A stretch of DNA of 64,000 nucleotides from Thiocystis minor (GTDB taxonomy: Bacteria; Pseudomonadota; Gammaproteobacteria; Chromatiales; Chromatiaceae): contig NZ_NHSQ01000068.1 of the NCBI RefSeq assembly GCF_016653465.1, forward strand, positions 1-64,000, given 5' to 3'. Position 1 is the stretch's first letter; every line of letters begins with the position of its first letter. The notes below the pieces were generated by a model, which saw only the letters and a program-made list of their open reading frames with translations, searched no databases and had not been told where the DNA came from. The position numbers and the translations under genes were made by a program. This document shows, piece after piece, positions 8,444 through 18,095 of this stretch.

Positions 8444-11400
8444 ATGTTTGCCTTCAGGTCCATCCCGCGCGTCCTGCTCCTCGCGCGTTTGCCCGATGTC
8501 TTGGTACTGGGGTTTGTCGCACTGGCGTTCAGTGGTGCCGCCGCCCCGATACAGGCCGCGCCGCGCGCACTGACGGTTCTGCCCGGAATGGACGTGTTCG
8601 GTCACGACTATGCGACCCTGAAAGACGTCAGCCTGGAGGCGTGCAAATCGGCCTGTCTGGAGGATGCCCGCTGCCAGGCATTCACGTTCAACGTCAAGGC
8701 CGGCTGGTGCTTTCTGAAGGAGGACGGCCGTGATCGCCGCCCCTTCGACGGGGCGATCTCCGGTTTGATCGTCGAGGGCGCGACGCCCGCGCCCGATCTC
8801 AAGGCGCTGCGTCTGGCGGAACTGCGCTTTCTGCCCCCGCGCGCGTTGAGCGAGGCCAGGGCGCTTGAGGAGCGGATCGCCCGGATGGATCTTCCGGTCG
8901 GGCGTCGCGATGCGCTTGTCGCCGAGGCGCGGGTGGCCGCGAACGCCGGCAAGCACCAGCACGCCGCCGATCTCCAGGCCGCAGCACTGCGTCTGGATGC
9001 CGACGATCGGGGGCTCTGGATGGGCCTCGCCGCCTCCGCCCTCGCGGCCCAGCCGTCGGACTGGGAGACCCAGCAGCGTTTCAAACAGGATGCGACCGCC
9101 GCCGCCATCAATGCCTATCTGCGTTCCGAGGATGCGCAACGTCGCGCGGACGCGCTCGCCCTGCTTGGTCGCGCCTTCGCGCAGCGTCAGGACTGGCGGC
9201 CCGCCATTCGTGCCGCCCGTGCCGCCCTCGCGCTGTCCGAGTCCGCCGAGACGCGCGCCGCACTGGACCAATGGATCGCCGAGCATGGTTTTCGAGTGAC
9301 CGGACATGAAGTCGACTCCGACGCGGCCAGTCCGCGGATCTGTCTCCAGTTCAGCGATCCATTGCCCCGCGACCGCGGCAATCTGACCGATTTCGTGCGG
9401 GTCGCCGACCGGACCGATCTGCCGGTGGAGGCGGAGGCGCAACAGGTCTGTATCGACGGCGTGCGGCATGGCGAGCGGTATCGCGTGCAGGTGCGCGCCG
9501 GACTGCCCGCTGCCGACGGCGAGGCGCTGGTCAAGGGATCCGATCTGGAGATCTATGTGCGTGATCGTGCGCCGATGGCCCGTTTCCTGGGGCGTGCCTA
9601 TGTGCTGCCCAAGGGCGGCGAGGCGGCGATTCCGGTGGTCTCGGTCAACACGGATCGGATCGAGGCGGCGGTCTACCGGGTCGGCGACCGCGCGCTGACC
9701 CAAGCCATGGAGAACGGCACCTTCCGTGCGCAGCTTGATCGATGGGCCGCCAACCGGATCGTCGATCAGACCGGCGAGGCGGTCTGGACGGGGACGGTCG
9801 AGGTCAGGCCCGAGTTGAATCGGGAGGTGACCACGGCGGTGCCGGTCGGCGCGCTGATCGCCGACATCGAGCCGGGCGCCTATGCCATGACCGCTCGGCC
9901 CCGGAATGCGACCGACCGTTCGGAGAACCTCGCGACGCAGTGGTTCGTCGTCACCGATCTGGGTCTGGCGACCTTCGCCGGCAACGATGGACTGCATGCG
10001 TTGGTGCGTTCGCTCTCGACCGCCCGGCCAGCGGGCAAGGTCGGGGTGCGTCTGGTGGCGGTCAATAACGACATCCTCGGACAGGCGACCACGGATGCCG
10101 AGGGACATGCCCGCTTCGAGCCGGGTTTGTTGCGCGGCACGGGCGGCAATGCCCCGGCATTGCTGGTCGCGGAAGGACCGGACGGCGACTATGCCTTTCT
10201 CGATCTGACCCAGACCCCCTTCGATCTCAGTGATCGGGGCGTCGCTGGGCGTCCGCCGCCCAAGCCGCTGGATGTCTATCTGGTCAGCGAGCGCGGCGCC
10301 TATCGGCCCGGCGAGACCGTCCATCTAACCGCCCTGGTCCGCGATGCGCGGGCGAACGCAGTCCCGAATCTTCCTCTCACGCTGATCGTCAAGCGCCCGG
10401 ACGGGGTGGAGTTTCTGCGCGAGCTGACCAAGGATCAGGGCGCGGGCGGCCATCAGTCCACCGTCACTCTGAGCCGCTCGGCCATGCGCGGCACCTGGCG
10501 CGCGCAGGTCTACACCGATCCCAAGGGCGAGCCGCTGGCCGATCTGGCCTTTCTGGTCGAGGACTTCGAGCCGGAGCGTCTGACCTTCGATCTGGCGAGT
10601 CAGGCCGCGGCCATCGATCCGGAGGCCCCGCCGGACATCGCCCTGGATGCCCGTTTTCTCTATGGCGCGCCCGCCGCCGGATTGGCGGTCGAGGGCGAGA
10701 TCCGGTTGACGCCGGCCGATACCCTGCCCGGTTTCCCCGGTTATCGCTTCGGTCTGGAGAGCGAGGCGTTCGCGCCGGTCGGCGGTCCGCTGACCGCTAC
10801 TCAGACCGATGGGCAGGGCAAGGCCGCGATTGCGCTGACCGTCCCGGAGATCACGCCGACCAGCAAGCCGTTGGAGGCGAGCGTACAGGTGCGGGTGGTG
10901 GACGACAATGGGCGTCCGGTCGAGCGTTCGCTGAGCCTCCCGGTGGCCTCGAAGCAGGTCCGCATCGGAATCAAACCGCTGTTCGACGGCTCGGTGGAGG
11001 AGGGCGGCAATGCCCGTTTCGAGGTGATCGCGCTCGGCGCGGATGGCCAACGAACCGCGCTCGCCGGGCTGCGCTGGACACTCTCGCGCCTGACGACTAG
11101 TTTCCAGTGGTACGAGTCCGACGGCACCTGGGACTATGAACCCATCACCTCCAGCCAGCGCGTCGCCGACGGGACGCTTGATGCGGGTCTGGACGAAGTC
11201 GGGCGGATCGAGTCGCCGGTCGACTGGGGCGCCTATCGGCTGGCGCTGGAAGCGCCGGAGGGTGCTGTCCTGCCGGTCGATCTGGAATTCGAGGCCGGCT
11301 GGTATGTCAAGCCTGGCGCCCAGGATACCCCGGATCTGCTCAAGGTCTCGCTGGATAAAGAAAAGTACCGGGTCGGCGAGAAGGTCAAGGCGCGGATCGA

Positions 11401-13981
11401 GCCGCGTTTCCCCGGTCTGGCGCTGGTGATGGTGGTCGATGACCGCGTCATCGCCATGAAAGCGGTCGAGGTGTCCGAGTCGGGCGCGACGGTCGAGCTG
11501 CCCGTCACGGCGGACTGGGGGCCGGGCGCCTATGTCACGGCCGTACTCTACCGGCCCATGGATCTGGCCGCCAAACGGATGCCGGCGCGGGCCATCGGTC
11601 TGACCTGGGCGGGTGTCGATCCAGGCCAGCGCGCACTCGATCTCAAGCTCGATCTGCCGCCGGCACTGACCGGCACCGTCAGCCCGCGCCAGACCATCGA
11701 GATTCCGGTCGCAGTCGGCAATCTGGTGGCGGGCCAGGCGGCCTATGTGACGGTTGCGGCGGTCGATGCCGGGATCCTCAATCTCACTCGCTATCAGCCG
11801 CCAGCGCCGGAGGATTGGTATTTCGCCCAGCGCCGGCTCGGGATGGAGATCCGCGATTTCTATGGCCAACTCATCGACCGCATGCAGGGCGTGCCGGGGA
11901 GCGTACGCTCGGGCGGCGACGGCGCGCTGCTGAAGCTGGAGGGGCCGCCGCCGTCCGAGGAACTGGTGGCCTATCATTCCGGGATCGTCAAGCTCGACGA
12001 CCAGGGACGGGCGAGCGTCTCTTTCGCCATCCCGGATTTTAATGGCACCCTGCGCGTCATGGCCATGACCTGGTCCGCGGACGGGGTCGGGCATGCGGTG
12101 ACGGATCTGCTGGTGCGCGATCCGGTGGTCGTGTCCGCCGCGCTGCCGCGTTTTCTGGCGCCGGGGGATCGCTCGCGTCTGCTGGTCAATCTTGCGCATG
12201 TCGAGGGTCCGGCCGGGGCGGTCGAGCTGAGCGTCGCGACCGCTGGCGGTCATACGCTGATTCCGGCCGAGTCCGCCGCGCACGAGTTGACTCTGACCGA
12301 GGGCGGACGCAGTCAGGTGATGGTCCCGCTCAAGGCCGTCGGCGTTGGCGACGACGCACTGACCATCGCACTGCGAACCCCGGATGGCCGCGATTTGCTG
12401 AAAACGCTGACCCTGCCGGTGCGTTCCAACGCACCACCTACCTCTCTCACCCAGGCGACGGAACTACCGCCCGGCGGCGAACTGCGTCTGGACGTGGACC
12501 TGCTGTCCGACCGGCTGCCGGGCACGGGCTCGCTGCTGGTTTCCATCGGCGGCGCCGGCCGGCTGGATGTCGCGGGTCTGCTGATGGCGCTGGACCGCTA
12601 TCCCTACGGCTGCACCGAGCAGCTCACGAGCCGTGCGCTACCGCTGCTCTATCTGGACGAGGTCGCCGGCGCGGTCGGTCTGACGGGCGACGACCCGGCG
12701 GCTTCGCCCAAGGTCAAGGAACGGATCCAGTCGGCCATCGCCGAGATTCTGACCAATCAGGGCAGCAACGGCAGTTTCGGGCTGTGGGGGAGCGGGGGCG
12801 GCGATGACGGCTGGCTCGATGCCTATGTCACCGACTTCCTGACCCGCGCCCGCGAGCAGGGTTACTCGGTGCCGGATGCCGCCTTCGACATGGCGCTCGA
12901 CAATCTGCGCAATCGTCTCGCCTATGCCCCGGATTTCAGCCAGGGCGGCGAGGAAATCGCCTATGCGCTCTATGTGCTGGCCCGCAATGGCCGCGCCGCG
13001 ATCGGCGATCTGCGGTATTACGCCGACACCAAGCTCGACGCCTTCGCCACGCCCATGGCCAAGGCCCAGTTAGGCGCAGGGCTTGCGCTCTACGGCGACC
13101 GTCCGCGCGCCGGGACGGTCTTCCGCAACGCCCTGGGGATGCTCTCGACGGACGGGGACGCGGGTGGCTGGCGGGCCGATTTCGGTTCGGATCTGCGCGA
13201 TGGCGCGGCCCTGCTGACCCTGGCCGTCGAAACGGAAACCGCCGCAGTGGATGCGCGCGCGCTGGCCCGGCGTTTCCAGGATCAGTGGTCCGCCGCTGAC
13301 CATGCCAGCACCCAGGACAGCGCCTGGCTCCTGCTCGCCGCGCATGCCTTGACGTCGGGCGCGGATCAGCCGGAGTTGACGCTCGGCGGCGAACCCGTGA
13401 AGGGCGCGCTCTACCGTCGCTGGGACGCGGCGGACCTCGCGGCCCAGCCGCCGATCGTCGGAAATCGCGGCAGCGCGCCGCTGGAGGCCCTGGTCACGGT
13501 CACCGGCGTTCCGCTGACTCCAGAAGCGGCGGGCGGCAATGGCTATCGGATCGAACGCGCCTATTACGATTTGGAGGGGCGGCGGATCCAGCCCTCCGGG
13601 ATCGTCCAGGGCGGACGCCTGATCGCCGTGATTACGGTGACGGCCGATACGCCGCGCCAAGCGCGCCTGATCGTCAACGATCCGCTTCCAGCCGGTTTCG
13701 AGATCGATAACCCGAACCTTATCAAGGCCGGCGACATCGCCGACATCCCCTGGCTGGGTCTGGAGGAAGAAGCGGCGCACACCGCATTCAGGGCCGACCG
13801 TTTCATCGCCGCCATCGATCGGAAGCCTGACGCGCGGCCCCAGTTCCAGCTTGCCTACCGTCTACGCGCCGTCTCGCCCGGCATCTTCGCCCATCCGGCG
13901 GCGACGGTGGAGGATATGTACCGTCCGCGTCAACGGGCCTGGACGGAGACTGGGACGGTGGAAGTGCGCGGGGTGGAGTAG
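8444..13981 (+). CDS. Alpha-2-macroglobulin family protein with an N-terminal PAN/Apple domain
   Basis: 1845 residues with GGAGGG just upstream of the ATG. After a signal peptide (cleavage near IQAAPRA) comes a PAN/Apple-like cysteine module, about residues 40-105 (LEACKSACLEDARCQAF, KAGWCFLKEDG). A long run of MG-type beta domains follows. The bait/MG7 region includes RGAYRPGETVHLTALVR. The thioester motif YPYGCTEQ has Cys at residue 1390 and Gln at 1393, and a helical TED domain and C-terminal domain follow. In bacteria such proteins are thought to trap proteases in the periplasm, usually next to penicillin-binding protein 1C. No pbpC is present here. It could be a longer YfhM-type protein. 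Confidence 0.92.
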   Translation: MFAFRSIPRVLLLARLPDVLVLGFVALAFSGAAAPIQAAPRALTVLPGMDVFGHDYATLKDVSLEACKSACLEDARCQAFTFNVKAGWCFLKEDGRDRRPFDGAISGLIVEGATPAPDLKALRLAELRFLPPRALSEARALEERIARMDLPVGRRDALVAEARVAANAGKHQHAADLQAAALRLDADDRGLWMGLAASALAAQPSDWETQQRFKQDATAAAINAYLRSEDAQRRADALALLGRAFAQRQDWRPAIRAARAALALSESAETRAALDQWIAEHGFRVTGHEVDSDAASPRICLQFSDPLPRDRGNLTDFVRVADRTDLPVEAEAQQVCIDGVRHGERYRVQVRAGLPAADGEALVKGSDLEIYVRDRAPMARFLGRAYVLPKGGEAAIPVVSVNTDRIEAAVYRVGDRALTQAMENGTFRAQLDRWAANRIVDQTGEAVWTGTVEVRPELNREVTTAVPVGALIADIEPGAYAMTARPRNATDRSENLATQWFVVTDLGLATFAGNDGLHALVRSLSTARPAGKVGVRLVAVNNDILGQATTDAEGHARFEPGLLRGTGGNAPALLVAEGPDGDYAFLDLTQTPFDLSDRGVAGRPPPKPLDVYLVSERGAYRPGETVHLTALVRDARANAVPNLPLTLIVKRPDGVEFLRELTKDQGAGGHQSTVTLSRSAMRGTWRAQVYTDPKGEPLADLAFLVEDFEPERLTFDLASQAAAIDPEAPPDIALDARFLYGAPAAGLAVEGEIRLTPADTLPGFPGYRFGLESEAFAPVGGPLTATQTDGQGKAAIALTVPEITPTSKPLEASVQVRVVDDNGRPVERSLSLPVASKQVRIGIKPLFDGSVEEGGNARFEVIALGADGQRTALAGLRWTLSRLTTSFQWYESDGTWDYEPITSSQRVADGTLDAGLDEVGRIESPVDWGAYRLALEAPEGAVLPVDLEFEAGWYVKPGAQDTPDLLKVSLDKEKYRVGEKVKARIEPRFPGLALVMVVDDRVIAMKAVEVSESGATVELPVTADWGPGAYVTAVLYRPMDLAAKRMPARAIGLTWAGVDPGQRALDLKLDLPPALTGTVSPRQTIEIPVAVGNLVAGQAAYVTVAAVDAGILNLTRYQPPAPEDWYFAQRRLGMEIRDFYGQLIDRMQGVPGSVRSGGDGALLKLEGPPPSEELVAYHSGIVKLDDQGRASVSFAIPDFNGTLRVMAMTWSADGVGHAVTDLLVRDPVVVSAALPRFLAPGDRSRLLVNLAHVEGPAGAVELSVATAGGHTLIPAESAAHELTLTEGGRSQVMVPLKAVGVGDDALTIALRTPDGRDLLKTLTLPVRSNAPPTSLTQATELPPGGELRLDVDLLSDRLPGTGSLLVSIGGAGRLDVAGLLMALDRYPYGCTEQLTSRALPLLYLDEVAGAVGLTGDDPAASPKVKERIQSAIAEILTNQGSNGSFGLWGSGGGDDGWLDAYVTDFLTRAREQGYSVPDAAFDMALDNLRNRLAYAPDFSQGGEEIAYALYVLARNGRAAIGDLRYYADTKLDAFATPMAKAQLGAGLALYGDRPRAGTVFRNALGMLSTDGDAGGWRADFGSDLRDGAALLTLAVETETAAVDARALARRFQDQWSAADHASTQDSAWLLLAAHALTSGADQPELTLGGEPVKGALYRRWDAADLAAQPPIVGNRGSAPLEALVTVTGVPLTPEAAGGNGYRIERAYYDLEGRRIQPSGIVQGGRLIAVITVTADTPRQARLIVNDPLPAGFEIDNPNLIKAGDIADIPWLGLEEEAAHTAFRADRFIAAIDRKPDARPQFQLAYRLRAVSPGIFAHPAATVEDMYRPRQRAWTETGTVEVRGVE

Positions 13982-13985
13982 GGGG

Positions 13986-14141
13986 AAAGTTGGCAGTTGT
14001 CAGGTATCAGTTGTCAGGTATTTCTCGTTTTTTGAGTTGATTCCTGGAACTTTACAAGTTCTGGTCTTCCAATAACTGCCAACTGCCAACTGCCAACTGC
14101 CAACTGCCAACTGCCAACTGCCAACTGCCAACTGCCAACTG
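13986..14141. repeat. Heptanucleotide array (CAACTGC)n with inverted copies
   Basis: About nine head-to-tail CAACTGC units occupy roughly 14073-14141. At 13986-14020 there are inverted relatives (AGTTGGCAGTTG and two TCAGGTA-spaced AGTTGTCAGG units). It fills the gap between the convergent A2M and SH3-domain genes. The arms can pair into a hairpin. A CAACTGA version lies at 31081-31134. Confidence 0.85.
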
Positions 14142-14144
14142 AAC

Positions 14145-14822
14145 TCAAAAACTTCCCCACGAACTCTTGCGTCGGCGGAATTTCAGATGCGGGAGCAGCA
14201 AGCCGAGCAGAACCCCACCAAATAGCACGGCCGCGCCGAGCATGAACCATTGCTGTTTGGTCTGATTCCTGGCTTCCGTTTGTTCTTGCATCAGTTCCTC
14301 GCGTTCGCGGGTGAGTTCGCTGGCTTGAATTCTGAGCCGATCCCGCTCGTTGGTGATTTCAAGCACATTCGCCGAGGCATGACGAATGGTGGCGAGTTCC
14401 TGCTCCAGCTCCTGCTTGGTCTGCTTGAGCGCCTGGGCATCCTCGATGAGGATTGCATGTTCGGATTGGAGCTTGGAAAGTTTCGCGGCGAGCACGTCCG
14501 GCGCCTGCTTCAGTTCGGCGAGTTGAGTTTGCAGATCGGCAATTTGCGCACGCGCGGAAGGCTCTTTCTGAAGCTGACTGATGAGCACATAGCCGAGTTT
14601 TCCGTCCTCGGTACGGACGCGCGCGTATTCCGTGGTTTGATTGACGCTCAGCACGTCGAGCGGCGTTCCGCTCTCCAGCATGCGGATGATCTTGTAGCGC
14701 GTGCTTTCGCCCGCGCGCATGGTGATCTGAAGCTGATCCGTCACATACTGGGTTTCCGCCCGAGCCGGGGCGGCGCCCAGCGCGCCGACAAGAATGAGCA
14801 TGAAGAGCGGAAAGCGTCCCAT
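14145..14822 (-). CDS. TIGR04211-family SH3 domain membrane protein
   Basis: 225 residues from the ATG at 14822 with GGAGGA upstream. The order is a signal peptide (MGRFPLFMLILVGALGAAPA), a bacterial SH3 domain (about residues 25-85: ITMRAGESTRYKIIRMLESG, TEDGKLGYVLISQLQ), a coiled coil (about 90-185) and a C-terminal transmembrane helix (QQWFMLGAAVLFGGVLLGLLL) with a basic tail. This order is the hallmark of the YgiM/TIGR04211 group, anchored in the inner membrane with periplasmic SH3. Its cellular role is not established. Its 3' end abuts the heptamer array. Confidence 0.85.
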   Translation of the reverse strand: MGRFPLFMLILVGALGAAPARAETQYVTDQLQITMRAGESTRYKIIRMLESGTPLDVLSVNQTTEYARVRTEDGKLGYVLISQLQKEPSARAQIADLQTQLAELKQAPDVLAAKLSKLQSEHAILIEDAQALKQTKQELEQELATIRHASANVLEITNERDRLRIQASELTREREELMQEQTEARNQTKQQWFMLGAAVLFGGVLLGLLLPHLKFRRRKSSWGSF

Positions 14823-14938
14823 GAGGTATCCTCCGAGGCGTAGCGGTTGGCCTATACCCGACATGGGGAGAGAGGCTGAAGTCGTTGATCGTGCGTTATT
14901 CAAATGCAGTCCCTCGAAGGGACGAACCCAGCTCTTTA

Positions 14939-15865
14939 TCACGCGGCGACCGTCAGCAGGAACTCCAGTAAAGCCTTCTGGGCGTGAAGGCGGTTTTCCG
15001 CCTCGTCCCAGACCACGGATTGAGGACCGTCGATGACCGAAGCCGCGACTTCCTCTCCTCGGTGGGCGGGGAGACAGTGCATGAAAAGCACATCCCTGGT
15101 CGCGCGCGCCATGACAGCATCGGTGACCTGAAAGGGGGCGAACAGGGTTTGTCGGCGTGCCTGCTCGTCTTCCTGGCCCATGCTGGCCCAGACATCGGTC
15201 GCGACCAGATGGGCGCCGTCGGCGGCTTCCTTGGGGTCGCGGACGAGGGTGCAGCGACTGCTGGCGGCAGCGAGCAATGCCGCGTCCGGCTCGAAGCCTT
15301 CGGGGCAGGCGATGCGCAGTTCGAAGTCGAACAGCCGCGCGGCTTCCAGGAAGGAATTGCACATATTGTTGCCATCGCCGATCCAGGCGACCCGCCGACC
15401 GCGGATGTCGCCGCGGAACTCCTGATAGGTCTGCATATCCGCCAGCAGTTGACAGGGATGGAGACGGTCGGTCAGGCCATTGATCACGGGCACGTTGGAA
15501 TAGGCCGCAAAGCGTTCCAGCATCTCCTGCGAAAAGGTGCGGATCATGACGGCGTCGACCATTCGCGAGAGCACGCGGGCGCTGTCCTCGATGGGTTCGC
15601 CCCGGCCGAGTTGAGTGTCGCGGGGCGACAGGAAGAGCGCATGCCCACCGAGCTGAACCATGCCGGTCTCGAAGGAGACGCGGGTTCGGGTCGACGATTT
15701 TTCAAAGATCATCGCGAGCGTACGTCGCGGGAAGGGCTGGTAGTCCTGGCCCGCTTTCAGCATCCGCTTGAGTTCGATGGCGCGGGCGATCAAGGCGCGG
15801 GCCTCGACATCGCTCAGGTCGAGCAGGCTCAGAAAGTGCCGGCAAGGGGTTTGATGGGCATCCAT
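14939..15865 (-). CDS. argF: Ornithine carbamoyltransferase
   Basis: 308 residues, the normal length. It joins carbamoyl phosphate and ornithine to citrulline in arginine synthesis. Visible motifs are the carbamoyl-phosphate loop [13 protein letters not shown] (about residues 54-66), HPCQLLAD in the middle, and [11 protein letters not shown] with the catalytic cysteine near the C-terminus. It starts 29 nt after the argD stop, so argD-argF form an operon on the minus strand. Confidence 0.95.
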   Translation of the reverse strand: MDAHQTPCRHFLSLLDLSDVEARALIARAIELKRMLKAGQDYQPFPRRTLAMIFEKSSTRTRVSFETGMVQLGGHALFLSPRDTQLGRGEPIEDSARVLSRMVDAVMIRTFSQEMLERFAAYSNVPVINGLTDRLHPCQLLADMQTYQEFRGDIRGRRVAWIGDGNNMCNSFLEAARLFDFELRIACPEGFEPDAALLAAASSRCTLVRDPKEAADGAHLVATDVWASMGQEDEQARRQTLFAPFQVTDAVMARATRDVLFMHCLPAHRGEEVAASVIDGPQSVVWDEAENRLHAQKALLEFLLTVAA

Positions 15866-15894
15866 GGAATCGCATTTCTCCGACGAAGTCGTTT

Positions 15895-17073
15895 TCAGGC
15901 GTTGCCCAGAAACCCTTCGATCAGGTGGGTCAGTTCGCGCACGAGCTGCTCGGCCTCGGGCTGCTCCAGGATCAAGGGGGGCAGCAATCGGATGACGCGC
16001 TCGGCGGTGACGTTAATGAGAAGGCTGGCGGCGAGCGCCAGGGGCACCAGTTCGGCGCAGGGGCGATCCAGCTCGATGCCGATCATCAGGCCGCGCCCCC
16101 GAATCTCGGAGACGCCGTTGACATGCCCCAGCGATTCGCGAAAGGCATTGAGCAGATAGGCTCCCTGACGGGCAGCGTTCTCGACGAGGTTGGCCGCGTC
16201 GATGGTCTCCAGCACGGCGCGCCCGACCCGGCAGGCGAGCGGATTGCCGCCGAAGGTCGAGCCATGCGAGCCGGGGGTCAGAACCTCGGCCGCCGCGCCG
16301 CGCGCGAGACAGGCGCCGATCGGGACGCCGTTGCCGAGTCCTTTGGCGAGCGTGATGACATCCGGGATGGCGGCGACGTGCTCATGGGCGAAAAACCGCC
16401 CGGTCCGCCCCATGCCGGTCTGGATCTCGTCGAAAATCAGGAGCCAGCCCTCGCGATCGCAAATGGTGCGCAGACGTGGCAGATAATCGTCGGCGGGGAG
16501 ACGGATGCCGCCCTCGCCCTGGATGGGTTCGACCAGGATCGCGACGATGTTCGGACGGTTTTCGGCGGCGGTCTCGACGGCGTCGAGATCGTTGTAGGGG
16601 ACGCGCACGAAGCCCTGTACCAGTGGCTCGAAACCGGCCTGCACCTTGCGATTGCCGGTGGCCGAGAGGGTCGCCAGGGTGCGTCCGTGAAAACTCCCCT
16701 CGGTGACCAGGATCGCCGGGCTTTCCACGCCGCGCCGGTGCGCGTGCAGTCGCGCGAGCTTGATCGCGGCTTCGTTGGCCTCGGCCCCGGAATTCGCGAA
16801 AAATACCCGGTCCATGCCGGCCCGTTCGGTCAGCATGGCCCCAAGACGTTCCTGCTCGGCGATGCCGTAGAGATTGGAGGTGTGGATCAGTTGGCCGGCC
16901 TGCTCGCAGAGTGCGTCGCGCACGGCGGGATGGGCGTGCCCGAGTCCGCACACGGCGATTCCCGAGAGTGCGTCCAGATAACGTTTGCCATCGGTATCCC
17001 AGAGCCAGACGCCGTCACCCCGCGCGAAGGTGACAGGCAGGCGCTTGTAGGTGGCCATCAAGGGTTCGCTCAT
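15895..17073 (-). CDS. argD: Acetylornithine aminotransferase
   Basis: About 392 residues from the ATG at 17073 ([14 protein letters not shown]); a further in-frame ATG at 17094 adds seven residues. This PLP-dependent class III aminotransferase shows [18 protein letters not shown], the EGSFHGRT segment, [15 protein letters not shown] and the PLP lysine region [15 protein letters not shown]. It acts before argF in arginine synthesis and may also serve lysine synthesis. A terminator facing it upstream isolates it from sodB. Confidence 0.93.
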   Translation of the reverse strand: MSEPLMATYKRLPVTFARGDGVWLWDTDGKRYLDALSGIAVCGLGHAHPAVRDALCEQAGQLIHTSNLYGIAEQERLGAMLTERAGMDRVFFANSGAEANEAAIKLARLHAHRRGVESPAILVTEGSFHGRTLATLSATGNRKVQAGFEPLVQGFVRVPYNDLDAVETAAENRPNIVAILVEPIQGEGGIRLPADDYLPRLRTICDREGWLLIFDEIQTGMGRTGRFFAHEHVAAIPDVITLAKGLGNGVPIGACLARGAAAEVLTPGSHGSTFGGNPLACRVGRAVLETIDAANLVENAARQGAYLLNAFRESLGHVNGVSEIRGRGLMIGIELDRPCAELVPLALAASLLINVTAERVIRLLPPLILEQPEAEQLVRELTHLIEGFLGNA

Positions 17074-17111
17074 GGCGTCGGGGCCCGGAGTCATCGATCG
17101 ATCAATAAAAC

Positions 17112-17147
17112 AAAAAAGGCGGTTCCTCCGCGAGGGAAACCGCCTTT
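17112..17147 (-). terminator. Rho-independent terminator downstream of sodB
   Basis: On the minus strand AAGGCGGTT pairs with AACCGCCTT around a loop of about 13 nt, followed by a T run (TTTTTTG). It ends the sodB transcript 75 bp after the stop and before argD. Confidence 0.85.
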
Positions 17148-17222
17148 GTCGTGAAGGCGAAGCAGTGGAATATAACGTGAAAGTCGCGCTCGATACAAGA
17201 ATTCAGCGCGTCATCCGCCCGC

Positions 17223-17804
17223 TCAGCCAGCGTAATTGGCCGCGACGAACGACCAATTGATTTTATCCCAAATGCTTTCAAGGTATTTTGGGCGAGCGTT
17301 ACGATAGTCGATGTAATAGGCATGTTCCCAGACATCGACGGTCAGCAGGGCGGTTTTGCCCGAGGTCATGGGAGTTCCGGCGTTGGAGGTATTGAAGATT
17401 TCGATGGAACCGTCGGCGTTCTTGACCAACCAGGTCCAGCCCGAGCCAAAGTTGGTCGCGGCGGATTGCGCGAACTGCTTTTTGAATTCGTCGAACGAAC
17501 CGAACTTGGCGTCGATCGCCTCACCCAGCGCGCCGGTCGGTGCGCCGCCGCCGGTCGGGCTCAGACAGTTCCAGTAAAAGGTGTGGTTCCAGACCTGTGC
17601 GGCGTTGTTGAACATGCCGCCGGAGGATTTCAGGATGATGTCGGTGAGGCTCAGGTCCGCGAACTCGGTGCCCGCGATTAGATTATTCAGATTGGTGACA
17701 TAGGTCTGATGATGCTTGCCGTAGTGATAGTCGATGGTTTCGGCCGAGATGACGGGTTCGAGGGCGTTCTTCTCATAGGGCAATGCGGGTAATTCATGGG
17801 CCAT
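17223..17804 (-). CDS. sodB: Superoxide dismutase, Fe type
   Basis: 193 residues from the ATG at 17804 (MAHELPALPYEKNALEP); the upstream extension to 17882 is not SOD-like. Family motifs are HYGKHHQTYVTNLNN, QVWNHTFYWNCLSP, FGSGWTWLV and DVWEHAYYIDYRNARPKYL. These carry the three metal His and one Asp ligands. The GGMFNNAAQVWNHTFYW pattern and length fit the cytosolic Fe enzyme. It converts superoxide to peroxide and oxygen. It is monocistronic with its own terminator. Confidence 0.95.
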   Translation of the reverse strand: MAHELPALPYEKNALEPVISAETIDYHYGKHHQTYVTNLNNLIAGTEFADLSLTDIILKSSGGMFNNAAQVWNHTFYWNCLSPTGGGAPTGALGEAIDAKFGSFDEFKKQFAQSAATNFGSGWTWLVKNADGSIEIFNTSNAGTPMTSGKTALLTVDVWEHAYYIDYRNARPKYLESIWDKINWSFVAANYAG

Positions 17805-17888
17805 GGTGCGATGCTCCAGTCGGGTTTGCGAGGGAAATCGAACTTGTGCGGTGAAACATAGGCCCGCATCCTGACAACTCAAGCCGCG

Positions 17889-17976
17889 TTAAACCGCGTT
17901 CGGCAGGATATTTATGGTTCGTGGATTTTGGGCGGTCTTGCCCGCATCAGGATGCGTCGGTGTCGACGCGGTTTAA
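17889..17976. repeat. 88-bp MITE-like element, copy 1
   Basis: TTAAACCGCG at 17889-17898 is mirrored by CGCGGTTTAA at 17967-17976. The same ends, with the same spacing, flank 46196-46281. The interior includes GGATGCGTCGG. It lies between the divergent sodB and the amidotransferase gene, with no coding content. Confidence 0.6.
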
Positions 17977-18095
17977 GTCTTTTATTTTTTGATGATTTAA
18001 ATGGCGTCTCGCGGATCGCCGCGAGTGAGTGCGAGGCTGAAACCTCGTACAAACCTGCGGATGAACCCAAGGCGCCGTTGAACGAGGACGATGCG

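Noticed and set aside
8402-12283. Two very long minus-strand open frames (640 and 652 residues) opposite the alpha-2-macroglobulin gene
   Set aside because: They are composition-driven antisense shadows of a high-GC gene, with Arg/Gly/Gln-rich sequence and no family motifs. The plus-strand frame has clear domain structure.
14073-14141. CRISPR-like array
   Set aside because: Seven-base units in direct tandem without spacers and no cas genes.
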